Of a stretch of DNA of 64,000 bases, positions 35,733 through 45,732 are shown piece after piece. The stretch lies in NCBI GenBank assembly GCA_963819855.1, contig CAWFYC010000021.1, positions 186,001 through 250,000 of the forward strand, written 5' to 3'. Under the pieces are notes generated by a model. That model had not been told where the DNA came from and did not search any database. It was given only the letters and a program-made list of their open reading frames with translations. Made by a program: the position numbers and the translations under genes. Each line of letters starts with the position of its first letter. Position 1 is the first letter of the stretch. Origin of the DNA: JAMXLO01 sp963819855 (GTDB taxonomy: Bacteria > Pseudomonadota > Alphaproteobacteria > Acetobacterales > Acetobacteraceae).

Positions 35733-36521
35733 CGAATCAGCCCGGTCAGCGGGCTGGACGGGTCGGCCCCCAGCCTGCGCGGCATGCGCCCGGCCAGATA
35801 GGCAAGGCGTCCCGCCTCGATCGCCAGCTTCATCGCCTTCGCCATCCGGATCGGATCGTTGGCGTGTGCGATCGCCGAATTCAGCAGCACCGCGTCGCAG
35901 CCCAGTTCCATCGCGATCGCCGCGTCCGAGGCGGTGCCGACGCCGGCATCCACCAGGAACGGCACCTTGGTCTGCTCGCGGATCATCCAGATCATTGCCG
36001 CGTTCTGGATGCCGAGTCCCGAGCCGATCGGCGCGCCCAGCGGCATGATCGGCGACACAGCCCATGTCTTCCAGCCGCTTGCACGCCACCGGGTCGTCGG
36101 CGGTGTAGACCATCACCTCGAACCCGTCCTTGATCAGCGCCTCGGCCGCTTCAAGCGTGCCCGGCATGTCCGGATACAGTGTCGGCGGCGGGCCCAGCAC
36201 TTCCAGCTTCACCAGGTTCCAGCCGCCCGCCTCGCGCGCCAGCCGCAGCGTGCGCACAGCTTCTTGCGCGGTGTGGCAGCCGGCGGTGTTCGGCAGGTAG
36301 GTGTATTTCTTCGGATCGACGTAATCCTGCAGCATCGGTGCCTTGGGGTCCGACAGGTTCACCCGCCGCACCGCCACGGTGACGATCTCGGCGCCGGAGG
36401 CCGCGATGGCGGCACCGGTCTCCTCCAGGTCCTTGTAGCGGCCGGTGCCGACGATCAGGCGGGAGTGAAAGCTCCGGCCGGCCACCGTCCAGGTGTCGTC
36501 GTGGGTCAGGGTTGCATCCAT
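35729..36521 (-). CDS. thiG: Thiazole synthase ThiG, frameshifted
   Basis: Forms the thiazole phosphate of thiamine from DXP, dehydroglycine and ThiS-thiocarboxylate. The first frame, from ATG 36521, shows SRLIVGTGRYKDLEETGAAI and the Schiff-base lysine in WNLVKLEVLG. It breaks after RLEDMGCVA. The second frame resumes MPLGAPIGSGLGIQN and ends at 35729 through FLVDAGVGTASDAAIAMELG. One extra G of the plus strand at about 36051 explains the break (GCVAIMPLGAPIG when removed). About 263 residues repaired. It starts one base after the thiS stop. Confidence 0.9.
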
Positions 36522-36522
36522 T

Positions 36523-36735
36523 TCAGCCTCCCCCGATGAAATGCACGATCTCCAGCGCATCGCCGCACTGGAGCCAGGTCTCGGTGTAGCTGGAGCGCGG
36601 CACGATCTCGGCGTTGCGCTCCACCGCCACTTTGCGGGTCTCCAGGCCGAGCGTGGCGAGCAGGGCGGCGACGGTCATCGGTCCGTCGAAGGCACGGGCT
36701 TCGCCATTCAAAGTCAAAGTCACGGCGGTCTGCAT
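36523..36735 (-). CDS. thiS: Sulfur carrier protein ThiS
   Basis: 70-residue ubiquitin-like protein that carries sulfur as a C-terminal thiocarboxylate to ThiG. It begins MQTAVTLTLNGEARAF and ends IVHFIGGG, with the required terminal Gly-Gly. The ATG at 36735 fits the family; an in-frame start at 36771 would add 12 residues. I see no THI-box (TPP riboswitch) in the 134 bases upstream. Confidence 0.93.
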   Translation of the reverse strand: MQTAVTLTLNGEARAFDGPMTVAALLATLGLETRKVAVERNAEIVPRSSYTETWLQCGDALEIVHFIGGG

Positions 36736-36869
36736 GCGGGGAAGTATGGGCATGCGGGGCCGGAGCGGCAAGGAAGGGTGGGCCGGTATGACATTGGGAT
36801 GACGCCCGTCGCCGGTACGGTCAGGGAATTTTCCTTAACCCCATCGATCGGAAAGTGATATAGCAGCGC

Positions 36870-37934
36870 GTGCTTCCGGAATGGAGGACGGCTTTGGGCG
36901 CTGCCAATCCGGTGCTGGATTCGCCCCCGAAGATAACCATAGGCGTCACCGAGGCGTGCCCCTTGCGCTGCCGCCATTGCTACGCCGATTGCGCAACGGC
37001 TCCGAAACCAGGCGAACTGACATCGGCTCGCTGGATCCCATTACTTGCCTCGCTGGCTGACCAAGGTGTCATCCAGGCCTACTTCGAGGGAGGGGAGCCG
37101 CTCATAAAGCCAGGCTTTCTCGACATCCTGCGCGCCGCGACCCCGGTCATGATGACCTTGCTGCGCACCCACGGCATCGGCCTGACCCGGGACCTCGCAC
37201 ACGAACTGGCGACGATCGGCCTGGGGCGTGGGCTGGTCGATCTGATGGGCGCTGACGCGGCGACCCATGACGCCGCGACCGGAACGGCCGGCAGTTTCGC
37301 CCAGGCATGTGCCGCGGTCGGACATCTGGTCGACGCGGGCATTCCCACCGATGTGCTGGTGATCCTCACCGTACCCACCGCGCCGCAGTTGACCGCCATC
37401 GCCCAACTCGCGGCCGGGCTCGGCGCCAGCCGGATTGGCGTACTCCGGCTATATCCTCTAGGGCGCGCACGCGCGGCGTGGCCGGATCTGGCGCTGGGAT
37501 TGGACGCACAAATGGCGGCGGTTGGTGCGATGCGACTGCCAAGCGGTCTGGAGTTGATGCAATCCTGGCATCCCAACGACCACAATTGCTGCTGGCAGGC
37601 CGCCGCGATCAATGCGTTCGGCCGCGCCATTGGCTGCATGTATCTGCGCGAATACGTCGATTTCGGTGACGCCACCGCGACGCCGTATAACGAGATTTTC
37701 CGCACCAACGAACTCTATCGCGAACTGCGAGCAGGCGACGTCGAGGAAAGCTGTGATGAATGCACTGCAAGCCAAGGCAGCCGAGGTGGCTGCCGCAGCG
37801 CCGCATACGCCTTTCATGGGCGGTGGACCGCACCTGATCCGTTCGACACCACGCTGAACCACGGCCTCGACCTCACGCGCCTGCCGCCCAAACGCCCGCG
37901 CTCTGGGACCTTGGAGGCCACAGGTGCCGGTTAG
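36870..37934 (+). CDS. Radical SAM/SPASM peptide-modifying enzyme (putative)
   Basis: 354 residues. The radical-SAM cluster motif C30-x3-C34-x2-C37 lies in TEACPLRCRHCYADC, and FEGGEPLIKPGFL is the SAM-binding GGEP motif. A SPASM-like C-terminal region has Cys at 240, 241, 256, 295, 298 and 308, suggesting an auxiliary iron-sulfur cluster. This architecture is typical of enzymes that modify ribosomal peptides (PqqE, AlbA, MftC types). The GTG at 36870 is used; a TTG at 36894 has a better Shine-Dalgarno (GGAGG at 36883) and would remove 8 residues. The PqqD-like gene overlaps its 3' end by 11 bases. Confidence 0.85.
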   Translation: MLPEWRTALGAANPVLDSPPKITIGVTEACPLRCRHCYADCATAPKPGELTSARWIPLLASLADQGVIQAYFEGGEPLIKPGFLDILRAATPVMMTLLRTHGIGLTRDLAHELATIGLGRGLVDLMGADAATHDAATGTAGSFAQACAAVGHLVDAGIPTDVLVILTVPTAPQLTAIAQLAAGLGASRIGVLRLYPLGRARAAWPDLALGLDAQMAAVGAMRLPSGLELMQSWHPNDHNCCWQAAAINAFGRAIGCMYLREYVDFGDATATPYNEIFRTNELYRELRAGDVEESCDECTASQGSRGGCRSAAYAFHGRWTAPDPFDTTLNHGLDLTRLPPKRPRSGTLEATGAG

Positions 37935-38217
37935 GTGGACACGCAGCCCCGGATTGCGTTTGCGGCCGGTGCCGGAACTTGCCTGCTGCCTGGCCTATGT
38001 GCCGAAGCCTCCGGCATTGCACGGAATGAACCTGACGAGCTGGCTTGTGCTGTCACTGTGCGATGGCCGCACCGAGGCGGCGATTGCGCAGGATTATTTC
38101 GATGCGGTTACGCCGCTGGGCGGGCCCGGCACCGCGCGCAGTGCGTTGGAAGGTGCTCTGCTGCAGTTGGAGACGTTGCGACTGATCCGGCGCGCAACGG
38201 ATAGCGAACCGGCATGA
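37924..38217 (+). CDS. PqqD-like peptide chaperone (RiPP recognition element)
   Basis: 97 residues with the PqqD/RRE pattern: a short first strand pair (RLRPVPELACCLAYVPKPPA), the hydrophobic LHGMNLTSWLVLSLCDG with the conserved 'N..s..iw.lcDG' arrangement, and a helix LLQLETLRLIRR. Such domains bind the leader of a precursor peptide and present it to the radical SAM partner. The GTG start lies inside the 3' end of the radical-SAM gene, so the two are translationally coupled. Confidence 0.8.
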   Translation: MPVRWTRSPGLRLRPVPELACCLAYVPKPPALHGMNLTSWLVLSLCDGRTEAAIAQDYFDAVTPLGGPGTARSALEGALLQLETLRLIRRATDSEPA

Positions 38218-38233
38218 TCCGGGAGGAGACATA

Positions 38234-38818
38234 GTGACAGATCCCAGAGACCTGCTACAGAATCATGGGGCCCCGATGCCGCTGGCACGGCCGGTACCCA
38301 CTGAGATTCGCACCGACGCCGGGCTGGCGATGCAGTTGTTGCAGGCGCCACACTGGGCTGCCCCCGACGGCAACCCGGTGATCGCCGAGTGGCGCTGTTC
38401 ACTGTCGTTGCAGCAGGTGCTGGAGCTTCGGACCTTCCTGGTGCGCCCCGACCCGACAACCGGCATCCAGCCGGAGGCGGCGATCGATGCGGCAATGAAG
38501 GAGCTCAAGATTGGAGCTTATCTCGGCACCTTCGTCACGGAAGGACCTGACTTCAACGATGTGCGCATGCTGTTCGCGTTCCGGCCGGACCAGTTGATTA
38601 CCGAACAGGCACTGAACCGTCGATTATACGATCTTCTGCGCAACAGCAGCGGACGGTGCGCGCAAGCCTCGCGCGACCTGCGCTACCTGCGCGAACTCTG
38701 GAACACCAGTCCCGTGCGCACCGACACGAGGCTGATGATGCTCAGCCAGACTGATTTACTCGCGAACTTGCGCGATCCCGAACAGTCGCCCTTCAATGCC
38801 AACGCGTTGAATCCCTGA
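38234..38818 (+). CDS. Uncharacterised protein of the radical-SAM cluster
   Basis: 194 residues, no recognised domain, no signal peptide or membrane segment. It is hydrophilic with a central stretch DAAMKELKIGAYLGTFVTEG and a tail SPFNANALNP. It starts 16 bases after the PqqD-like gene, preceded by GGGAGGAGA, so it is almost certainly in the same operon. It could be the modified substrate, with a long N-terminal part and a short C-terminal core, or an accessory factor. Nothing in the sequence decides this. Confidence 0.7.
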   Translation: MTDPRDLLQNHGAPMPLARPVPTEIRTDAGLAMQLLQAPHWAAPDGNPVIAEWRCSLSLQQVLELRTFLVRPDPTTGIQPEAAIDAAMKELKIGAYLGTFVTEGPDFNDVRMLFAFRPDQLITEQALNRRLYDLLRNSSGRCAQASRDLRYLRELWNTSPVRTDTRLMMLSQTDLLANLRDPEQSPFNANALNP

Positions 38819-38839
38819 TCGACAGCCGGAGAGGGTACG

Positions 38840-39787
38840 ATGCCAGCAACCGACAGCATCTTGATCTTCGTGCGCCAACCGGCGGTCGTGACTCCGCCCG
38901 TTGGCGCCATCCCCAATCTGAAATACTACGGGGGTGCCGTCATCACAGACCTGACTTATAAAACATTCTTCGTCGGTTCGATATGGCGGACCGCCTATCT
39001 GGCCGGCGAGGCAGCCCGGCTTGATGCAGCGTTGCAGGCGGCGCTGAGTAGCGCTGACTGCAATGAGGTATTTGCTCAGTATGTCCCTCCCGGACCCAAG
39101 ATTTCGGCCAGCGGCTCGCACGACACGTTAGACACCGATTGGAAAGAGGTCTTTTACAGCGACGATCTGAAAATGCTGGCGCAAACCCTGCTGAATGATG
39201 CATCGCTGCCGACGTCGGGCTTGGACAACTTTGCCCTGGCGCTGGTGCTGCCGCCTGGTGCCATTCTCAGCGCCGATCCCAGCGCCGGAACGATACCTCA
39301 GGGTTACAATTCGATGGAGGGGCTCGCCGGATATCACGGCCAGTTCGAACTCGACCAAGCGGACGGCACAAAGCTTCAAATGTATTTCTGTGTGTCCGTC
39401 TGGAGTGATGGATCCAACGGGGCCGCGGTACCCGCCGACGCAAATGGGGCAGCCTGGGCTCCCTGGGAAAACACCTGTGCGACGTTGTACCATGAGTTGA
39501 GCGAGGTGCGGATGTGCCCAAATATCGACAGCGCCCCGAACCATAATGCGGACCCGCCTCTACCCGACCTTGGCTGGCTGGTCTGGTATGGCAGCCAGGA
39601 AGAAGAAGGCGAGGCAGATTGGCAAGAGATCGCCGACCTGTCGATCCTTTGGGCCGGAGCACTGCCGCAAAAGGTGTTCTGCAAGGGGACAATCCAGGGG
39701 GCAAGCGTACCAATCCAGGCGCTGTGGTCAAACCAGTCGAGACTGCCTTTCATTCCGAAAGGATTCACGCCCCAGCGCTCCTGGTAG
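38840..39787 (+). CDS. Putative metallopeptidase-like protein of the radical-SAM cluster
   Basis: 315 residues. LKYYGGAVITDLTYKTFFVG near residue 28, GLAGYHGQFEL near 161 and above all TLYHELSEVRMCPNID (H218, E219, E222) recall bacterial relatives of the EXORDIUM/phosphate-induced protein family, whose HELAE..TDP block looks like a zinc site. Those relatives are usually secreted, but I see no signal peptide here. A processing peptidase for the product of the radical-SAM enzyme is an attractive guess, not shown. It starts 21 bases after the preceding gene, and the run ends here. Confidence 0.65.
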   Translation: MPATDSILIFVRQPAVVTPPVGAIPNLKYYGGAVITDLTYKTFFVGSIWRTAYLAGEAARLDAALQAALSSADCNEVFAQYVPPGPKISASGSHDTLDTDWKEVFYSDDLKMLAQTLLNDASLPTSGLDNFALALVLPPGAILSADPSAGTIPQGYNSMEGLAGYHGQFELDQADGTKLQMYFCVSVWSDGSNGAAVPADANGAAWAPWENTCATLYHELSEVRMCPNIDSAPNHNADPPLPDLGWLVWYGSQEEEGEADWQEIADLSILWAGALPQKVFCKGTIQGASVPIQALWSNQSRLPFIPKGFTPQRSW

Positions 39788-39948
39788 TAGGGGGAAGCGG
39801 CACATCACGTCGCTGCGGTCGCCGGACGAACCGTGAGGGCGACGAACGGAAATTCCAGACAACGCGGTGACAGACGGGAGCTCCGCCGTGCCACGGCAGC
39901 CATTCGGTCCGTTGGACCGGCGCGTCCACCTATGCTACGCGCGCCGTC

Positions 39949-40413
39949 ATGTCACAATCGGCCTCTCCGCCGCTGGTCGCCGTGCTGAATGGACCGAACA
40001 TGAACCTGCTCGGCCTGCGCCAGCCGCAGCTCTACGGCAGCGCTACGCTTGACGATGTGGAGCAGCTCTGCGCCGAGACCGCCGACCAACTTGGCCTCGC
40101 CATCGACTTCCGGCAGACCAACGGCGAGGGCGAGCTGGTGTCCTGGGTGCAGGAATGCCGCGACCGTGCCCAGGGCATCGTGATCAACCCCGCCGGCTAC
40201 ACCACCACGTCGATCGCGCTGATGGACGCGCTGCTGGCGACCGATCTGCCGGTGATCGAGGTGCACGTCACCAACATCCATCGCCGCGAGGAATTCCGTC
40301 AGCACTCCTATGTCTCCAAGGCCGCGGTCGGTGTGATCTGCGGTCTCGGTATCCGCGGCTACGCGCTGGCGCTGACCGCCATGGCCGATCTCCTGCTCGA
40401 AGGCCCGGCATGA
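39949..40413 (+). CDS. aroQ: Type II 3-dehydroquinate dehydratase
   Basis: 154 residues. Third step of the shikimate pathway. GPNMNLLGLRQPQLYG holds the catalytic tyrosine loop, and then come FRQTNGEGELVSWV, INPAGYTTTSIAL and the catalytic histidine in EVHVTNIHRREEFRQHS. It is followed after 13 bases by accB. The aroQ-accB-accC order is the classical one in alphaproteobacteria. Confidence 0.96.
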   Translation: MSQSASPPLVAVLNGPNMNLLGLRQPQLYGSATLDDVEQLCAETADQLGLAIDFRQTNGEGELVSWVQECRDRAQGIVINPAGYTTTSIALMDALLATDLPVIEVHVTNIHRREEFRQHSYVSKAAVGVICGLGIRGYALALTAMADLLLEGPA

Positions 40414-40426
40414 TCCGGAACCATAC

Positions 40427-40870
40427 ATGACCCGCATCCTGTTCGATCCCGACGCGATCCGCGCGCTGGCCGCCGTGCTGAACGAGACCGGTCTCACCGA
40501 GATCGAGATCGCCGAGAAGGACAGCCGCATCCGCGTCGTCCGCGCGGCCGTGCCGACAATTGCCGCCGCCGCCCCCGTTGCACCACCCGCCGCCGCCGTT
40601 ACACCCGCTGCGCCGGTGCCGGACGAGGCCAGCCATCCCGGCGCTGTGCTCAGCCCGATGGTGGGCGTCGCCTATCTCGCGCCCGAGCCAGGCGCGCCGC
40701 CGTTCATCACCGTCGGCCAGTCTGTCGCCGCCGGCCAGACGCTGCTGCTGATCGAGGCGATGAAGACGTTCAACCAGATCAGGGCGCCCAAGGCTGGCAC
40801 CGTTGCCCGCGTTCTGGTCGCCAACAGCACGCCGGTGGAATACGGCGAAGTTCTGCTGATCCTGGAATGA
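40427..40870 (+). CDS. accB: Biotin carboxyl carrier protein of acetyl-CoA carboxylase
   Basis: 147 residues: N-terminal helix, an Ala/Pro linker (residues about 45-65) and a C-terminal biotinyl domain. The biotin lysine is in EAMKTFNQI rather than the canonical EAMKLMNEI; the Ala-Met-Lys core is intact. It carries carboxybiotin between AccC and the AccAD transferase. Two hairpins separate it from accC. Confidence 0.95.
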   Translation: MTRILFDPDAIRALAAVLNETGLTEIEIAEKDSRIRVVRAAVPTIAAAAPVAPPAAAVTPAAPVPDEASHPGAVLSPMVGVAYLAPEPGAPPFITVGQSVAAGQTLLLIEAMKTFNQIRAPKAGTVARVLVANSTPVEYGEVLLILE

Positions 40871-40919
40871 TGGCCGGATCAGGTCCGGCCATGACGCGTG
40901 AAGATCGGGCTTCGCCCGA
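40870..40919 (+). promoter_or_regulatory. Two consecutive hairpins between accB and accC
   Basis: Hairpin 1: ATGGCCGGA (40870-40878), loop TCAGG, TCCGGCCAT (40884-40892), perfect. Hairpin 2: TCGGGC (40905-40910), loop TTC, GCCCGA (40914-40919), perfect. Neither is followed by a T run, so partial termination or a processing/stability role in setting the accB:accC ratio is possible. Confidence 0.6.
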
Positions 40920-40934
40920 AAGCATGTAGCATCG

Positions 40935-42272
<1,338 letters not shown>

Positions 42273-42378
42273 TCTGCATAATACAGCCGGCGTGTGAGTC
42301 GCTTCATAATCAAGGCGCGACGAAGCCCCTACGTTGCCCTGGCCCGCCGACGCATCGGCGTGGCGAGGAGCAAAGCGA

Positions 42379-42696
42379 ATGGCAGCCAGGACAATCCGCG
42401 TGTATTGGCCCAACCGGACGACCGGCTGGGTAAACTTCAACTGGACGGGCGTCATCAACCGCCAATCCGTCGTGCATGTCGCAGTCAGCGAGGGCAGGCT
42501 CGATCAGGTACTGGGCACCGCACTCGATGGCATTTCCCGGTTCCGCGGAGATGCCACCATGTTCGCCAAGAACGTGCATCCCCACGACGAAGGCGGTGGC
42601 GGGGTCGAGTTTTTCATCGAGATCGACTGGTCCAGCCCGCTGAACGTGGTCACCGATATTACCGTGGACACGCCCGAAGTGGGCTCCGTCGTTTGA
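42379..42696 (+). CDS. Hypothetical protein
   Basis: 105 residues, soluble, beta-rich, opening with TIRVYWPNRTTGWVNFNWTG. No family recognised. The ATG at 42379 has a good GAGGAG box 8 bases upstream, and codon use matches the neighbours, so it is likely a real gene. It stands alone between accC and the convergent ftsY. Confidence 0.6.
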   Translation: MAARTIRVYWPNRTTGWVNFNWTGVINRQSVVHVAVSEGRLDQVLGTALDGISRFRGDATMFAKNVHPHDEGGGGVEFFIEIDWSSPLNVVTDITVDTPEVGSVV

Positions 42697-42746
42697 ACCC
42701 AGCGGCGGTTGTTGCCCGGTCCTGCGCGGCCGGGGGTAAACGCCGG

Positions 42747-43673
42747 CTACATCCCCACCAGCCCGCGCGCGAAATCGCCCGCATCGAACGGTCGCAGATC
42801 GCTCGCCTTCTCGCCCACACCGACCGCGTGGACCGGCAGGCCGAACGTCTCCGCCAGCGCCACCACGATGCCGCCGCGCGCGCTGCCGTCGAGCTTGGTC
42901 ACCACCAGCCCCGTCACGTCTACCATCTCCTTGAACACACGCACCTGCTGCACCGCGTTCTGACCGGTGGTCGCGTCCAGCACCAGCAGCACCGAGTGCG
43001 GCGCCGTCGCGTCCTGTTTGCGCAGCACACGGATGATCTTCCGCAGCTCGTCCATCAGCACGGCCTTGTTGTGCAGCCGGCCCGCAGTGTCGATCAGCAG
43101 CACGTCGGCGCCGTCCGCTGCCGCCCGGGTCAGCGCATCGAACGCCAGACCCGCCGCATCGGCATTCGCCCCCCCGGCGATTACCGGCGCGCCGACGCGC
43201 TCGCCCCAGATCTGCAACTGCTCCACTGCGGCGGCACGGAACGTGTCGCCCGCCACCAGCACCGCGCGTTTGCCGGTGTCGCGAAAATTCTGCGCCAGCT
43301 TGCCGATCGTCGTGGTCTTGCCGGTGCCGTTCACGCCTACCACCAGCACAACGTGGGGTCGCTTCGCCGGATCGAGCCGCAGCGGCCGCGCCACCGGCTC
43401 CAGGATCGCACCAAGCTCCTCGGCGAGCGCCTGCTTGATCTCGTCGTCCGTCACCTCCTTGCCGAAGCGCGAGCGGCGGAAGCTCTCGATCACCCGCCGC
43501 GCCACCTCGGTGCCGAGGTCGGCGCCGATCAGCACGTCCTCCAGCTCCTCGAGCGCCGCATCGTCCAGCCGGCGTTTCTTGAACACGGCAGTGATGCCGG
43601 TGATGCCTTCCGTCAGCTTCTGCGTGCTGCGCGTCAGACCTTCCTTCAGGCGGGAGAAGAAGCCGAGAGCCAT
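42747..43673 (-). CDS. ftsY: Signal recognition particle receptor FtsY
   Basis: 308 residues. SRP GTPase that docks ribosome-SRP complexes to the SecYEG membrane machinery. The N domain is followed by G1 GVNGTGKTTTIGKLA, AGDTFRAAAVEQL, G3 DTAGRLHNKAVLMDEL, and the guanine motif TKLDGSARGG. The acidic N-terminal A domain of E. coli is absent, as in many alphaproteobacteria. Its ATG overlaps the mtaB stop. Confidence 0.96.
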   Translation of the reverse strand: MALGFFSRLKEGLTRSTQKLTEGITGITAVFKKRRLDDAALEELEDVLIGADLGTEVARRVIESFRRSRFGKEVTDDEIKQALAEELGAILEPVARPLRLDPAKRPHVVLVVGVNGTGKTTTIGKLAQNFRDTGKRAVLVAGDTFRAAAVEQLQIWGERVGAPVIAGGANADAAGLAFDALTRAAADGADVLLIDTAGRLHNKAVLMDELRKIIRVLRKQDATAPHSVLLVLDATTGQNAVQQVRVFKEMVDVTGLVVTKLDGSARGGIVVALAETFGLPVHAVGVGEKASDLRPFDAGDFARGLVGM

Positions 43674-44902
43674 CAGGCCGCCCTCGCCAGCAGGACGTCA
43701 TCGGCGACGCCGACGACCCGCACAGCCATCAGCCGCCTGGGTTCCCCAGGTACGACGAGCCGGACCGCGGCAAAGTGTTCGGAGTGACCGGCGTCGGCGG
43801 TCTCGGTCAGCAGTGCTACCGTCCGTCCGACCTGGTCCGCCAGGAACCGCCCAGCCATTGCCTTCCCCGCCTCGCGCAATCGCACCGCACGCTCGCGGCG
43901 CACGGCGACCGGTATGGACGGCATGCGCGCCGCCGGTGTGCCGGGGCGCTCGCTGTACGGGAAGACGTGCAGGAACGGCAGTTCCAGCTCGATGACAAAA
44001 TCCAAGGTCTCGCGGAACAGGTCTTCGCTTTCCGTCGGGAAGCCCGCGATCAGATCGGCACCGACCGCAAGCCCCGGCCGCAGCGTCCGCGCCCGCGCGA
44101 TCGCCGACGCGGCATCGGCTCGGAGATGGCGGCGCTTCATGCGCTTCAGGATCAGATCGCTGCCTGCCTGGAGCGACAGGTGCAGGTGCGGCATGAGCCG
44201 CGGCTCCTCGGCCAGAAGGCGCCAGATGTCGTCATCGATCGCCGCCGGATCGAGTGAGGACAGGCGCAGCCGCGGCAGCCCCGGCACCAACACGAGCAGC
44301 CGTCGCACCAACTGCCCCAGACGCGGTGCCCCCGGGAGATCGCTGCCGTACGAGGCGATGTCGACGCCGGTCAGCACGACCTCCTGGAACCCCGCCTCGA
44401 CCAGCGCGCGGACCCGCGCCACCACCGCGCCCACCGGAACGCTGCGGTTCGGACCGCGGCCAAACGGGATGATGCAGAAGGTGCAGCGATGGTCGCAGCC
44501 TTGCTGCACCTGCACGAAGGCACGCGCGCGGCCGGCGAACTCGGTAACCAGATGCGCCGCCGTCTCGCGCGCCGCCATGATGTCGGACACCGTGCCCGGC
44601 GCGTCCGGTGCCCAGCTCTCCGGCTTCAGCTTCTCCACGTTGCCCAGCACGCGATCGACGCCGGGCAGCCGTCCCCACGATGCCGGATCGATCTGTGCCG
44701 CGCAGCCGGTGACCACGATGCGCGCGCCGGGCCGCTCGCGCGCCGCGCGGCGGATCGCCTGGCGCGCCTGGCGCTCCGCCTCGGCGGTCACCGCGCAGGT
44801 GTTGACGATCACCGTGTCGGACAGCGCCGCGGCGTGGCCGCGCATCACCTCGCTCTCGTAGGCGTTCAGCCGGCAGCCGAAGGTGAGGATTTGGACGCTC
44901 AC
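43673..44902 (-). CDS. mtaB: MtaB-type tRNA (t6A37) methylthiotransferase
   Basis: 409 residues, radical SAM methylthiotransferase adding a methylthio group to C2 of t6A37 in tRNA. The N-terminal UPF0004 domain opens VQILTFGCRLNAYESEV with further cysteines in VNTCAVT and VTGCAAQ. The radical-SAM motif is CDHRCTFC, and the C-terminal part is a TRAM-like domain. The GTG start at 44902 overlaps the dapF stop and its own stop overlaps the ftsY start. With trmO and tsaE it is the third t6A-related gene in the window. Confidence 0.92.
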   Translation of the reverse strand: MSVQILTFGCRLNAYESEVMRGHAAALSDTVIVNTCAVTAEAERQARQAIRRAARERPGARIVVTGCAAQIDPASWGRLPGVDRVLGNVEKLKPESWAPDAPGTVSDIMAARETAAHLVTEFAGRARAFVQVQQGCDHRCTFCIIPFGRGPNRSVPVGAVVARVRALVEAGFQEVVLTGVDIASYGSDLPGAPRLGQLVRRLLVLVPGLPRLRLSSLDPAAIDDDIWRLLAEEPRLMPHLHLSLQAGSDLILKRMKRRHLRADAASAIARARTLRPGLAVGADLIAGFPTESEDLFRETLDFVIELELPFLHVFPYSERPGTPAARMPSIPVAVRRERAVRLREAGKAMAGRFLADQVGRTVALLTETADAGHSEHFAAVRLVVPGEPRRLMAVRVVGVADDVLLARAA

Positions 44903-45732
44903 GCCGGATATGCCGCCAGGTCGATTTCGCCGATGAAGGACGTGGTCACGGGCCCCGTCATCAGGACATGGTCGTCCTGGCGCCATTCGATCTCCAGTTC
45001 GCCACCGTCCACCAGGACTGCGGCGCGGCGGCCGGTCAGCCCGCGCCGGTGCGCATTCACCAGCGCCGCACAGGCTCCGGAACCGCAGGCGAGCGTCAGT
45101 CCCGCGCCGCGTTCCCATACGCGCAGCCGGATGCGGTCCGGCGCCAGTACCTCGGCGAAGCCGATGTTCGCCCGCTCGGGGAACAGGGGATCGTGCTCCA
45201 GAAGCGGGCCGAGCTCCGCCACCGGCAGGTGCGCGAGGTCTGCCACGAAAAACGTCGCGTGCGGGTTGCCCATGCTGGCCGCCGCCGCATCGGCCACCGG
45301 TCCCGCCGCGAGGTCGAGGTGCAGCGTGTCCATCGGCCGCGCCAGCGGGATGTCGGGCCAGTCGAACCGTGCCGGCCCCATATCGACGCGCACCCGACCG
45401 TCGGTGAGTGCCTCCGAGGGCAGGTTGCCGGCGATGGTGCGGATCACCTGGTTGCTGCGGCCGGTCTCGCGCGCCAGCAGATCGACCACGCAGCGGGTGG
45501 CATTGCCGCATGCGCCGGCCTCGGCGCCGTCGGGGTTGCGGATGCGCATGAACGCATCGGCGTTGGAGCCTTCCGGCGGCGGCTCGATGGCAATGAACTG
45601 GTCGCAGCCCACGCCGGTGCGACGGTCGGCAATCGCCGCCGCGCGGCGGGCGGTGAGGCCGAGTGGGCCGGCACGCTCGTCGAACACGACGAAGTCGTTG
45701 CCACAGCCATGCATCTTGAGGAAGCCCACCAT
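44899..45732 (-). CDS. dapF: Diaminopimelate epimerase
   Basis: 277 residues. Converts LL- to meso-diaminopimelate for lysine and peptidoglycan. The two catalytic cysteines are in GACGNATRC and TLACGSGACAAL, and the N-terminus MVGFLKMHGCGNDFVV is typical. First gene of dapF-mtaB-ftsY, each overlapping the next by 3-4 bases. Confidence 0.95.
   Translation of the reverse strand: MVGFLKMHGCGNDFVVFDERAGPLGLTARRAAAIADRRTGVGCDQFIAIEPPPEGSNADAFMRIRNPDGAEAGACGNATRCVVDLLARETGRSNQVIRTIAGNLPSEALTDGRVRVDMGPARFDWPDIPLARPMDTLHLDLAAGPVADAAAASMGNPHATFFVADLAHLPVAELGPLLEHDPLFPERANIGFAEVLAPDRIRLRVWERGAGLTLACGSGACAALVNAHRRGLTGRRAAVLVDGGELEIEWRQDDHVLMTGPVTTSFIGEIDLAAYPA

Noticed and set aside
11022..36521. Programmed ribosomal frameshifting at the broken genes
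   Set aside because: No slippery heptamer or downstream structure is shared by the sites, and the affected families are not known to use recoding. Single-base insertion explains all six.
36736..36869. TPP riboswitch upstream of thiS
   Set aside because: The conserved THI-box core (CTGAGA and partner segments) is not present on the minus strand in this gap.
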